Below are positions 50,601 through 58,352 of a stretch of DNA of 64,000 bases, piece by piece. A program made the position numbers and the translations under genes. The notes below the pieces were generated by a model that made no database searches, was not told the origin of the DNA, and saw only the letters and a program-made list of their open reading frames with translations. Position 1 is the first letter of the stretch; each line of letters starts with the position of its first letter. The stretch is from Deferribacteraceae bacterium UBA6793 (GTDB taxonomy: Bacteria; Chrysiogenota; Deferribacteres; Deferribacterales; Geovibrionaceae), in contig DKFP01000014.1 of the NCBI GenBank assembly GCA_002452405.1, positions 62,001 through 126,000 on the forward strand, given 5' to 3'.

Positions 50601-51365
50601 ATGGGAAAAATTATCGCAATTGCAAACCAAAAAGGCGGCGTAGGCAAAACCACGACCGCGATAAATTTAAGCTCGGCGCTGGCATTTGCCGAGGCGAAGG
50701 TTCTTGTTGTGGACATGGACCCGCAGGGCAACGCCACTAGCGGTCTCGGTGTGTCCCTTGAGGAGGGGCAGCCATCCATCTATGACGTTCTGATAGGCAG
50801 AGCGGAAGCCAAGGAAGCCATAATCCACACAAGCGTTGAAAACCTCGACATAATCCCCGGAAACATAAACCTTTCCGCAGCGGAGATTGAGCTTGTCACC
50901 GAGATATCAAGGGAAACAAAGCTGAAAAAGGCTCTGGCAAAGATATCCGACGAATACACCCTTATAATGATAGACTGTCCGCCATCGCTGGGTCTTCTCA
51001 CGGTAAACTCACTTACAGCGGCAAACTCGGTGCTGATACCACTTCAGTGCGAATATTATGCTATGGAGGGGCTGGGTCAGCTTCTCAATACCATAGGACT
51101 GATACGGGAAAGCCTTAACGAGGAGCTTGAGATGGAGGGTATCCTTCTCACCATGCACAACCCCAGCAACAACCTTTCAAAAGAGGTTCAGAAACAGGTT
51201 GAGGAATATTTCAGCGAAAGTCTGTTTAAAACCATCATCCCCAGAAACGTGAAACTTGCCGAGGCTCCCAGCTTCGGTCAGTCAATAATAGAATATGACC
51301 TTAAATCCAAGGGCGCTGCGAGCTATATTGACCTCGCAAAAGAGATGCTGGAGAGAATGTCATGA
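50601..51365 (+). CDS. parA: Chromosome-partitioning ATPase ParA (Soj)
   Basis: The protein has 254 residues. It is the ParA-type ATPase that moves ParB-parS complexes. It has the deviant Walker A NQKGGVGKTTTAINLSSALA, VVDMDPQGNATSGLG, MIDCPPSLGLLTVNSL and the C-terminal IPRNVKLAEAPSFGQSI typical of chromosomal Soj. The ribosome site is weak. The 203-base region upstream has no convincing promoter. It overlaps parB by four bases (ATGA). Confidence 0.96.
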   Translation: MGKIIAIANQKGGVGKTTTAINLSSALAFAEAKVLVVDMDPQGNATSGLGVSLEEGQPSIYDVLIGRAEAKEAIIHTSVENLDIIPGNINLSAAEIELVTEISRETKLKKALAKISDEYTLIMIDCPPSLGLLTVNSLTAANSVLIPLQCEYYAMEGLGQLLNTIGLIRESLNEELEMEGILLTMHNPSNNLSKEVQKQVEEYFSESLFKTIIPRNVKLAEAPSFGQSIIEYDLKSKGAASYIDLAKEMLERMS

Positions 51366-52204
51366 AAAAAACCTCACTGGGCAAAGGACTTGAATCGCTG
51401 ATACCGAAGGCTGACAAGCCAAGAACAATGGTCAGCGAGATAGATATAACGGATATCTATCCAAACCCGGACCAGCCGAGGAAGATTTTTGATGAAGAGG
51501 CTCTCGCGGAACTCACCGAATCAATCCGCAGAAACGGCATAATCCAGCCCATAGTTCTGGCAAAAGCAGAGGAAGGCTATGTTATAATAGCCGGAGAAAG
51601 ACGCTGGCGCGCGGCAGGACTTGCCGGGCTGCGCAGGGTGCCCGCTGTTGTCCGCGAGATAATCAGGGAATCCGAGCAGATGGAGCTTGCCCTCATAGAG
51701 AACATTCAGAGAGAGGATCTCGGTGCACTGGAGCTGGCAAGAGCTTACAAAAACCTTATGGAAACCCACGGATACCGTCAGGAGGATGTTGCGGACGTCG
51801 TCGGCAAAAGCCGCTCCGCGGTGGCGAATACCATCCGGCTTCTGGGGCTTCCTTCCCGTGTTATAGAGGCACTGGAGCAGAAAAAGATAACCGAAGGTCA
51901 TGCAAGGTGTCTTATCGGGCTGGACGAGAAAAAGGCTGTTGAAATACTTATCAAAATAATAGAAAATGACCTTTCCGTCCGTGAAGCGGAAAAACTGGCT
52001 TCCAAAAAAGAGAAAATAGAACCGGAAAAGACGGAAAAATCAGAAAACGTATTCCTGCTAAGTCTCAAAAGCGAGATGGAGGAATTTTTCAAAACTCAGG
52101 TTGATATCAAATCAAGAAAAGACGGCGGAACAATTGAGATAAAATATACCAGCAATGATGAACTTGACAGAATTATCAGGAGCATCAGAGGGGAATTAAG
52201 TTGA
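51362..52204 (+). CDS. parB: Chromosome-partitioning protein ParB (Spo0J)
   Basis: The protein has 280 residues. It binds parS and uses CTP to slide along DNA. The N-terminal CTP-binding domain has ISDIYPNPDQPRKIFDEE-like (DITDIYPNPDQPRK), AELTESIRRNGIIQPI and YVIIAGERRWRAAGLAGL. ENIQREDLGALELA follows, then the helix-turn-helix QEDVADVVGKSRSAVANTIRLL. The C-terminal dimer part ends in IKYTSNDELDRIIRSIRG. The perfect parS is at 12211. Confidence 0.96.
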   Translation: MKKTSLGKGLESLIPKADKPRTMVSEIDITDIYPNPDQPRKIFDEEALAELTESIRRNGIIQPIVLAKAEEGYVIIAGERRWRAAGLAGLRRVPAVVREIIRESEQMELALIENIQREDLGALELARAYKNLMETHGYRQEDVADVVGKSRSAVANTIRLLGLPSRVIEALEQKKITEGHARCLIGLDEKKAVEILIKIIENDLSVREAEKLASKKEKIEPEKTEKSENVFLLSLKSEMEEFFKTQVDIKSRKDGGTIEIKYTSNDELDRIIRSIRGELS

Positions 52205-52563
52205 TAAAGGGAAAAGACACCGGCGGCATAGACGCGTTTCTCGGCAAAAACACGACGTTTCAGGGAACCCTTATCTTTGACGGTCTCGTCAGAATAGACG
52301 GTAACTTTGAAGGGAATATAAAAACAGAGGATACTCTGGTTATTGCGAACTCCGGCAATGTTAAGGCGGAGATCGAAGCGGGGGATATCAAAATTTCAGG
52401 ACGCTTTGACGGCGTTATCACTGCGAAGACAAAGGTTGAGCTTTATAAGCCCGCCTATGTGACAGGTACCATTATAACACCTGTTTTCAAGGTTGAAGAG
52501 GGTGTCGTGTTCAACGGAAGCTGTCAGATGGGTGAGGACAGAAGCATCGGCACAGAGGAGTAA
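52201..52563 (+). CDS. Bactofilin
   Basis: The protein has 120 residues with the DUF583 bactofilin beta-helix: GGIDAFLGKNTTFQGTLIFDGLVRIDGNFEGNI, then ANSGNVKAEIEAGDIKISGRFDGVI and VTGTIITPVFKVEEGVVFNG. Bactofilins polymerise into filaments and help place envelope or chromosome proteins. The start is a TTG at 52201 (after AGAGGGG), overlapping the parB TGA, and no in-frame ATG exists near. The link to parAB recalls bactofilin-ParA/ParB systems in Myxococcus, but function here is inferred. Confidence 0.9.
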   Translation: MIKGKDTGGIDAFLGKNTTFQGTLIFDGLVRIDGNFEGNIKTEDTLVIANSGNVKAEIEAGDIKISGRFDGVITAKTKVELYKPAYVTGTIITPVFKVEEGVVFNGSCQMGEDRSIGTEE

Positions 52564-52568
52564 CCCCC

Positions 52569-53330
52569 ATGAGAAAACCGCTTATATTCGGCAACTGGAA
52601 AATGAATCTGGACGTGAAGCAGTCCGACGACCTTGTTCGTTCTCTGCTCTCGGTCAAACTGGACTATGGCATTGTGGACGTAGGTGTTGCACCTGATTTC
52701 TGCAGCCTTTCCACAGTGGCAAAAACAGTCAGAGACATGGGCGTGCCCATATCCGTTGCCGGGCAGAACGTTTCCCCGCACGAAAAAGGTGCCTTCACTG
52801 GTGAAGTGAACGCTGATATGCTTCTCACGGCTGGAGCCGATTCAGTTATCATCGGACATTCCGAAAGAAGAACTATTTTCGGAGAAAGTGATGAACTTAT
52901 CAACGAAAAGGTGCGTCTTGCTCTTAGATGCAAACTCCACACCATCCTCTGCGTAGGCGAACTGCTTGCCGAAAGAGAGGCGGGAGTACATGTTGAAAAA
53001 GTGCTTTACCAGCTTGGTATGGGGCTCAATGGTGTTAGCGTTGACCGCGTGAATAGCGTTGTTATCGCGTATGAACCCGTTTGGGCGATAGGTACGGGTA
53101 AAACGGCAACTCCTGCGGATGCGGAAGAGATGCACGCCGCAATAAGAAAGTTTCTTTCGAAAACCTACGGACCCGTTATGGCTAATAAGATACGTATCCT
53201 TTACGGCGGCAGTGTTAAGCCGGACAACATCGGCGCTCTGATGCTCAGAGAGAATGTTGACGGAGCACTGGTTGGCGGAGCCAGCCTCGTTGCGGAAGAT
53301 TTTATAAAAATAATCAACTATTATAAATAA
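52569..53330 (+). CDS. tpiA: Triose-phosphate isomerase
   Basis: The protein has 253 residues. It interconverts dihydroxyacetone phosphate and glyceraldehyde-3-phosphate. It has the substrate Lys in FGNWKMN, the catalytic His in VIIGHSERR, the catalytic Glu in VIAYEPVWAIGTGKTA and the phosphate loop YGGSVKPDN. Start ATG 52569 follows six bases after the bactofilin stop. secG follows by 15 bases, a frequent tpiA-secG order. Confidence 0.97.
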   Translation: MRKPLIFGNWKMNLDVKQSDDLVRSLLSVKLDYGIVDVGVAPDFCSLSTVAKTVRDMGVPISVAGQNVSPHEKGAFTGEVNADMLLTAGADSVIIGHSERRTIFGESDELINEKVRLALRCKLHTILCVGELLAEREAGVHVEKVLYQLGMGLNGVSVDRVNSVVIAYEPVWAIGTGKTATPADAEEMHAAIRKFLSKTYGPVMANKIRILYGGSVKPDNIGALMLRENVDGALVGGASLVAEDFIKIINYYK

Positions 53331-53345
53331 CTCGGAGATCTTTTA

Positions 53346-53663
53346 ATGTACACAGTAATTCTGGCAATCCATATCGTAATCTGTTTTCTGCTTATCCTTG
53401 CTGTCCTCATACAGTCCGGCAAGGGCTCTTCCCTCGGTTCAGCATTCGGCGGCGGAGCCGGCGACGTTTTCGGTCCCGGCGCACCGGTTAACATAATGAA
53501 CAAGGTTACAACCGTTATCGCCATCATCTTTATGCTTACATCACTCACTCTGGCTGTTCTCTCCACACAGAAAACAACCAACAGTATCATGCAGAGCAAC
53601 CCCGCGGGTCAGCAGGCTCCTGCCGAAACCAAAAAACCCGTTATCCCCATGGAGTCTAAGTAA
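53346..53663 (+). CDS. secG: Protein-export membrane protein SecG
   Basis: The protein has 105 residues. It is the small SecYEG subunit with two membrane helices (MYTVILAIHIVICFLLILAVLIQ and a second around VTTVIAIIFMLTSLTLAVL). The loop has the family GKGSSLGSAFGGGAGDVFGPGAP. The C-terminal tail is Pro/Gln-rich. Start ATG 53346 follows CGGAG. The next gene starts two bases after its stop. Confidence 0.95.
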   Translation: MYTVILAIHIVICFLLILAVLIQSGKGSSLGSAFGGGAGDVFGPGAPVNIMNKVTTVIAIIFMLTSLTLAVLSTQKTTNSIMQSNPAGQQAPAETKKPVIPMESK

Positions 53664-53664
53664 G

Positions 53665-55308
53665 GTGATTAAAAAGTTTCTTGCCGTACTGCTTGTTTTT
53701 GCCGTTTTCGGCTGCGGGCAGAAAAAATCGGACAGCGGCGCAGAGCCGGAAGTGTCACGTAAACGCGACATTCCAAATGCGGTTTACGGGGACGCAGTTG
53801 TTGTTTCAATGCTTGGCGATGCTACGGGGCTTATCTATAACATAACCTCCGATTCCGCATCACACGACGTAGCGGGTAAGATTTACAACGGTCTGGTGCG
53901 ATACGACAAGAACATGAACATAGTCGGCGACCTGGCGGACAGCTGGGAGATTGTTGACGACGGAAAGGGCATCATCTTTCACCTGAATCAGGATGTGAGA
54001 TGGCACGACGGTAAACCCTTTACAGCGGATGACGTAGAGTTCACCTACAAATTCATGATAGACGACAAGACCCCCACCTCTTATGATGCGGACTTCAGAC
54101 TTGTCAGCAAATTTGAAGTTATAGACAAATATACAGTAAAGGTTTCGTACAACGAGCCCTTTGCTCCGGCGCTCATAAGCTGGGGGATGCCCGTTCTGCC
54201 CAAGCATCTTTTACAGGGGCAGGACGTTAAAAAGTCCCCTCTGCTCAGAAGACCGGTGGGTACAGGTCCTTACAAGTTTCTTGAATGGAAGGCGGGTGAT
54301 TCAATCACTCTTGTTGCAAACGATGACTATTTCCTCGGAAGACCTTATCTCGACAGATACACCTTCCGCGTTATTCCGGATACTGCAACGACGTTCCTTG
54401 AACTTCTGAACGGGAGCATTGACATAATGGGGCTTTCCCCGCTGCAATGGTCAAAGCAAACGGACAGCAACCCAAGGTTTACAAGCCAATACAATAAACA
54501 CACGTATCTGGCATCCAGCTATGACTATGTGGGATACAACCAGAAAAAACCTATGTTTCAGGACAAACGCGTCCGTCAGGCGCTTTCATACGCAACACCT
54601 AAGCAGGACATTATAAACGGTCTCCAGTTCGGGCTTGGCGTTGAGGCGACCGGACCCTATAAACCCGGTACGATCTGGTATAACCCCAACGTAAAAAAGT
54701 ACGAATATAACATTGAAACTGCTAAAAAGCTCCTTGCTCAGGCAGGATATAAAGACACCAACGGTGACGGCATAGTCGAAAAGGACGGTAAGCCGCTGAA
54801 ATTCGAACTGATAACTAATCAGGGAAATAGCGTACGCACCAGCATCTGCGAAGTTCTGCAAAAAAGCTGGGAGAAAATAGGCGTTAAGGTTGATATCCGC
54901 GTCCTTGAGTGGGCTACATTCATAAACGAATACATAAACAAACAGAAATTCGATGCGGTTGTGCTCGGTTGGAACATTCTGAACGACCCCGACCTCTATG
55001 ATGTGTGGTATTCAGGCAACTGCGGCGGACAGAAGCTGAACTTCATATGCTATCAGAATAAAGATCTGGACGCACTGCTCATAGAAGGACGCAAAGAGTT
55101 CGACCCTCAAAAACGTAAGGAATACTACTTCAAAGTTCAGGAAATTCTGGCTGAAGACCAGCCTTATACTTTTCTTATGGTTCCCAATGCCCTTGTTGCA
55201 GTGAGCAAGCGCTTTAACGAAGTGCGTCCCGCTCCGGCAGGCATAGGGTACAATGAGGAAGACTGGTGGGTTGAGAAGGACAAACAGAAATACAGCTTCC
55301 AGAAGTAA
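53665..55308 (+). CDS. Oligopeptide-type ABC transporter substrate-binding lipoprotein
   Basis: The protein has 547 residues. It is a family-5 extracellular solute-binding protein. It starts with a GTG at 53665 (one base after the secG stop), and the N-terminus is a lipoprotein signal with the Cys at residue 17 (FAVFGCGQKK). Family parts are VWHDGKPFTADDV-like (RWHDGKPFTADDVEFTYKF), VSYNEPFAP, PVGTGPYKFLEWKAGDSI, RVRQALSYAT and GAFNILNDPD-like (GWNILNDPDLYDVWYSGNCG). It probably binds peptides, but nickel or another ligand is possible. The permease genes follow. Confidence 0.9.
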   Translation: MIKKFLAVLLVFAVFGCGQKKSDSGAEPEVSRKRDIPNAVYGDAVVVSMLGDATGLIYNITSDSASHDVAGKIYNGLVRYDKNMNIVGDLADSWEIVDDGKGIIFHLNQDVRWHDGKPFTADDVEFTYKFMIDDKTPTSYDADFRLVSKFEVIDKYTVKVSYNEPFAPALISWGMPVLPKHLLQGQDVKKSPLLRRPVGTGPYKFLEWKAGDSITLVANDDYFLGRPYLDRYTFRVIPDTATTFLELLNGSIDIMGLSPLQWSKQTDSNPRFTSQYNKHTYLASSYDYVGYNQKKPMFQDKRVRQALSYATPKQDIINGLQFGLGVEATGPYKPGTIWYNPNVKKYEYNIETAKKLLAQAGYKDTNGDGIVEKDGKPLKFELITNQGNSVRTSICEVLQKSWEKIGVKVDIRVLEWATFINEYINKQKFDAVVLGWNILNDPDLYDVWYSGNCGGQKLNFICYQNKDLDALLIEGRKEFDPQKRKEYYFKVQEILAEDQPYTFLMVPNALVAVSKRFNEVRPAPAGIGYNEEDWWVEKDKQKYSFQK

Positions 55309-55317
55309 GAGTTACAA

Positions 55318-56298
55318 ATGCTCAGATACATAGCCGCAAGACTCGCAGGGATGGTACCGCTGCTCTTCGGCATCACCCTCATCTGCTTTTTTGTGATTCA
55401 TCTCGCTCCGGGCGACCCCGCGCAGTTTCTTGCGTCCATGAATCCGAAGTTCTCGGAGACAGCATACCAGAAGTTTGAAAAGATGTACGGGCTGGATAAA
55501 CCACTGCCTGAACAATACCTCATTTGGCTTAAACGGGTTGTGGTGCTGGATTTCGGTGAATCGTTCAGTCAGGACGGCAAGACAGTAACCGCAAAGATAC
55601 TGGAACGTATGCCTGTAACGATATATCTGAACGTGATGGGTATGCTGCTCATATTCCTGATTGCTCTGCCGCTGGGTGTCTGGTCGGCGTATAAACAGAA
55701 CAGTATGTTCGACAAGAGCGTAACGGTGTTCGTATTTATAGGTTTTGCAGTACCAACTTTCTGGCTGGCACTCCTCTGCATGTATTATTTCGGTGTGATC
55801 AAGGGCTGGCTGCCTATATCGGGTCTCACTTCATATAATTTCGATCAGCTTTCGGTTAGCGGCAAAATATGGGATGTTGCATGGCATTCTTTTCTGCCCG
55901 TCCTGTTGTCAGTTTTCGGCGGATTGGCGGGGTTAAGCCGTTTTGCCAGAAACTCCATGCTTGAGGTGCTGGGTGAAGACTACATAACCAGCGCTAGGGC
56001 AAGGGGACTTTCCGAGCGCAGAGTCGTGTTTAAACACGCTCTCAAAAACGCCATACTCCCTGTCGTCACTATACTGGGGCTTTCCATTCCCGGACTCATC
56101 GGAGGAAGTGTTATTTTTGAATCAATATTCGGAATTGCCGGCATGGGTCAGCTTTTCTATCAGGCGGTTATGATGCGGGATTACCCCGTTGTCATGGGTA
56201 TACTGGTGATGGGTGCAGTGTTGACGCTTATCGGGAACCTGATTGCTGATATATGCTACGGTCTTGTGGATCCGAGGATACGATATGGCAAAAAATAG
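55318..56298 (+). CDS. Oligopeptide/dipeptide ABC permease (DppB type)
   Basis: The protein has 326 residues and six membrane segments. It opens MLRYIAARLAGMVPLLFGITLICFFVIHLAPGDPA, the DppB/OppB pattern. The ABC permease loop EAA-like segment is DYITSARARGLSERRVVFKHALKNA, which contacts the ATPase. Start ATG 55318 lies nine bases after the lipoprotein stop. The 3' end overlaps the second permease gene by 14 bases. Confidence 0.93.
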   Translation: MLRYIAARLAGMVPLLFGITLICFFVIHLAPGDPAQFLASMNPKFSETAYQKFEKMYGLDKPLPEQYLIWLKRVVVLDFGESFSQDGKTVTAKILERMPVTIYLNVMGMLLIFLIALPLGVWSAYKQNSMFDKSVTVFVFIGFAVPTFWLALLCMYYFGVIKGWLPISGLTSYNFDQLSVSGKIWDVAWHSFLPVLLSVFGGLAGLSRFARNSMLEVLGEDYITSARARGLSERRVVFKHALKNAILPVVTILGLSIPGLIGGSVIFESIFGIAGMGQLFYQAVMMRDYPVVMGILVMGAVLTLIGNLIADICYGLVDPRIRYGKK

Positions 56299-57115
56299 GT
56301 TGCTCGGCAAGGTTAAAGGGAGTTATCTATTCTATTCAGGGCTGGCAGTGGTGCTGTTTTTCATAGTTCTTGCTGTTTTCGCGCCTGTTATAGCTACATA
56401 TGACCCGACCGCAATAGACCTTAATAATATATTTGCCGCCCCGTCCGCGCAGCATTTTTTCGGCACAGATGAACTTGGCAGAGACGTTTTCAGCCGTATA
56501 GTCTACGGCAGCCGCATCTCTCTGTTCGTTGGGTTTGTGGCTGTGGGTATCTCGCTTATTATAGGTGTTTTTCTCGGACTGATAGCCGGATATTTCGGCG
56601 GCTGGACAGATATACTCATAATGCGTATTGTTGATATAATGCTCTGTTTCCCCGCTTTTTTCCTCATTCTTGCAGTAATCGCATTTCTTAACCCGTCTGT
56701 GTTCAACGTGATGGCTGTCATAGGACTTACCGGATGGATGGGCGTGACCCGTCTGGTTCGGGCTGAGGTTATGAGCGTTAAAACACGAGATTACATAACT
56801 GCTGCTCAGGTTCAGGGACTTTCCGGCAGGATAATCATGTTCAAACATATACTTCCGAACGTAATGACTCCGATATTTGTAACTGCGACGCTTGGCATTG
56901 CGGGCGCAATACTCACCGAAAGCTCACTGAGCTTCCTCGGATTGGGCGTCCAGCCACCTACCCCTTCATGGGGTAACATTCTCACGGCGGGCAAGGACAA
57001 TATCATGTTCGCATGGTGGCTTTCCATGTTTCCCGGTCTCGCCATATTTATCACTGTTCTTGGGTATAACCTTCTGGGTGAAGGTCTGCGGGATATTATG
57101 GACCCTAAAAATTAA
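56285..57115 (+). CDS. Oligopeptide/dipeptide ABC permease (DppC type)
   Basis: The protein has 276 residues and six membrane segments. It has the family AAPSAQHFFGTDELGRDVFSRIVYGSRISL opening and RDYITAAQVQGLSGRIIMFKHILPN, the ATPase-contact loop. The start is ATG 56285 (MAKNRLLG), which overlaps the DppB end by 14 bases; an in-frame ATG at 56243 exists but is inside the upstream gene. No ATPase genes follow; the next gene is convergent and overlaps by four bases. The transporter therefore needs ATPase subunits from elsewhere. Confidence 0.93.
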   Translation: MAKNRLLGKVKGSYLFYSGLAVVLFFIVLAVFAPVIATYDPTAIDLNNIFAAPSAQHFFGTDELGRDVFSRIVYGSRISLFVGFVAVGISLIIGVFLGLIAGYFGGWTDILIMRIVDIMLCFPAFFLILAVIAFLNPSVFNVMAVIGLTGWMGVTRLVRAEVMSVKTRDYITAAQVQGLSGRIIMFKHILPNVMTPIFVTATLGIAGAILTESSLSFLGLGVQPPTPSWGNILTAGKDNIMFAWWLSMFPGLAIFITVLGYNLLGEGLRDIMDPKN

Positions 57116-58302
57116 CGTCTTGGCGGTTCGATGTTCATGAGAACGGAGACATCAGCCTTAACTAGCTTACATCTCTGCACAGCCTCTTCCAAAGAAAGAT
57201 TGTAGCCGTCCCGTATATCCGAAAGGGTGTTTGCGAGGAAAAGGGCTTCGACACACGCCCTCGTATTTGCAGATGCAAGCTCAGGGGTATGATGAAAAAG
57301 AGCCGATTCAACGGCGTACTGGTTAAAATTCCACATTTTCAGAAAATATGCGCCTACTTCTGCATGGTTAACGGAGAAGTTTCCGGACTCTTGCTCGCAT
57401 GTGAAATAATCAGTATTGGGATTTTCTCTTCTGTATGCGGATATGCTCTGAAACTCAAGAGGAAAGAACACGAGCTGAATGATTTTCCCTATATCATGAA
57501 TTATGCCCACTGAGTTGTTCAGGGGAGAAAGAGAGCACTCTTTGTATAGGTGGGAGATACTGTTCAGGTAATAGTTGGTTTCAACCGAATGCTTGACCGT
57601 CGTTTCAAAATAATGGTTCTGCTCGGCAGTCATATTAAGGTTTGCGGACAACGAGTGCATAAGCACTATGTCTTTAACAGTATTAAGCCCCATAAAAATG
57701 ATGGCTTTTTCCACTGAAGTACCGGCAAAACTGCCGTAAAAAGCGGAGTTTGCAACGTGAAGTATTTTTGAGGTAAGGGTAACGTCACCCGATACTATCT
57801 GCGCAATCTTGCTTAGAGGAAGATCATTGTTGAGAGCGTTCATCAGGGCTTCGTAAACATTCATAACTATAGGAAAGCTGTTGGAACCGTTGTGTATCTG
57901 GTGGATTCTTCTGTTGTCCATGCTGGTGTGCACGCGCGCCATGTCTGCGAGTTTTGCCATGATGAGCTGTCTGTTTGAAGATGAATCTATGTATGCGCAG
58001 GCTATGCCTTTTATGATAGCTTTAACGATTGTGTCTTCGTTGGCACTGTTGCCGACAATAAGTCTTGTTGAGAAACTGTTCAGGGACGCAGCATATTGAA
58101 GGAATTTTATTCCGTCAGTTCCGTCCAGATCGAACTCTGAAACAATTATATCAAAATTTCTTTTCGTAAGCAGGTCGTATGCTTCTTCGGTATTTGCCGC
58201 AATGGTCATGTCAAAACGGAGGGTTCCGAGAACCTCTTTAACATCCATGCAGGCTCGGCTGTGGTTGCATAAGATCAGCAGGGAAATATCAGGGTGTGTC
58301 AT
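57112..58302 (-). CDS. Receiver-like and HDOD-domain protein, receiver degenerate
   Basis: The protein has 396 residues. Residues 5-125 have the receiver fold, but the phospho-acceptor is Glu56 (DIIVSEFDLDGTDG), the acidic pair is replaced by CN (LLILCNHSRA) and the conserved Lys is missing. It therefore should not be phosphorylated. Residues about 150-390 are an HDOD domain: PLSKIAQIVSGDVTLTSKILHVANSAFYG, KAIIFMGLNTVKDIVLMHSL, HDIGKIIQLVFFPLEF and NHAEVGAYFLKMWNF (HD-like residues). Proteins of this type act in signalling. The start is ATG 58302 with GAGAG about eight bases upstream. Confidence 0.85.
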   Translation of the reverse strand: MTHPDISLLILCNHSRACMDVKEVLGTLRFDMTIAANTEEAYDLLTKRNFDIIVSEFDLDGTDGIKFLQYAASLNSFSTRLIVGNSANEDTIVKAIIKGIACAYIDSSSNRQLIMAKLADMARVHTSMDNRRIHQIHNGSNSFPIVMNVYEALMNALNNDLPLSKIAQIVSGDVTLTSKILHVANSAFYGSFAGTSVEKAIIFMGLNTVKDIVLMHSLSANLNMTAEQNHYFETTVKHSVETNYYLNSISHLYKECSLSPLNNSVGIIHDIGKIIQLVFFPLEFQSISAYRRENPNTDYFTCEQESGNFSVNHAEVGAYFLKMWNFNQYAVESALFHHTPELASANTRACVEALFLANTLSDIRDGYNLSLEEAVQRCKLVKADVSVLMNIEPPRR

Positions 58303-58352
58303 ATGTTTTCTCTCATTTGAGTATAGAACATTTGTTATGGTTTGGAAAGGGA

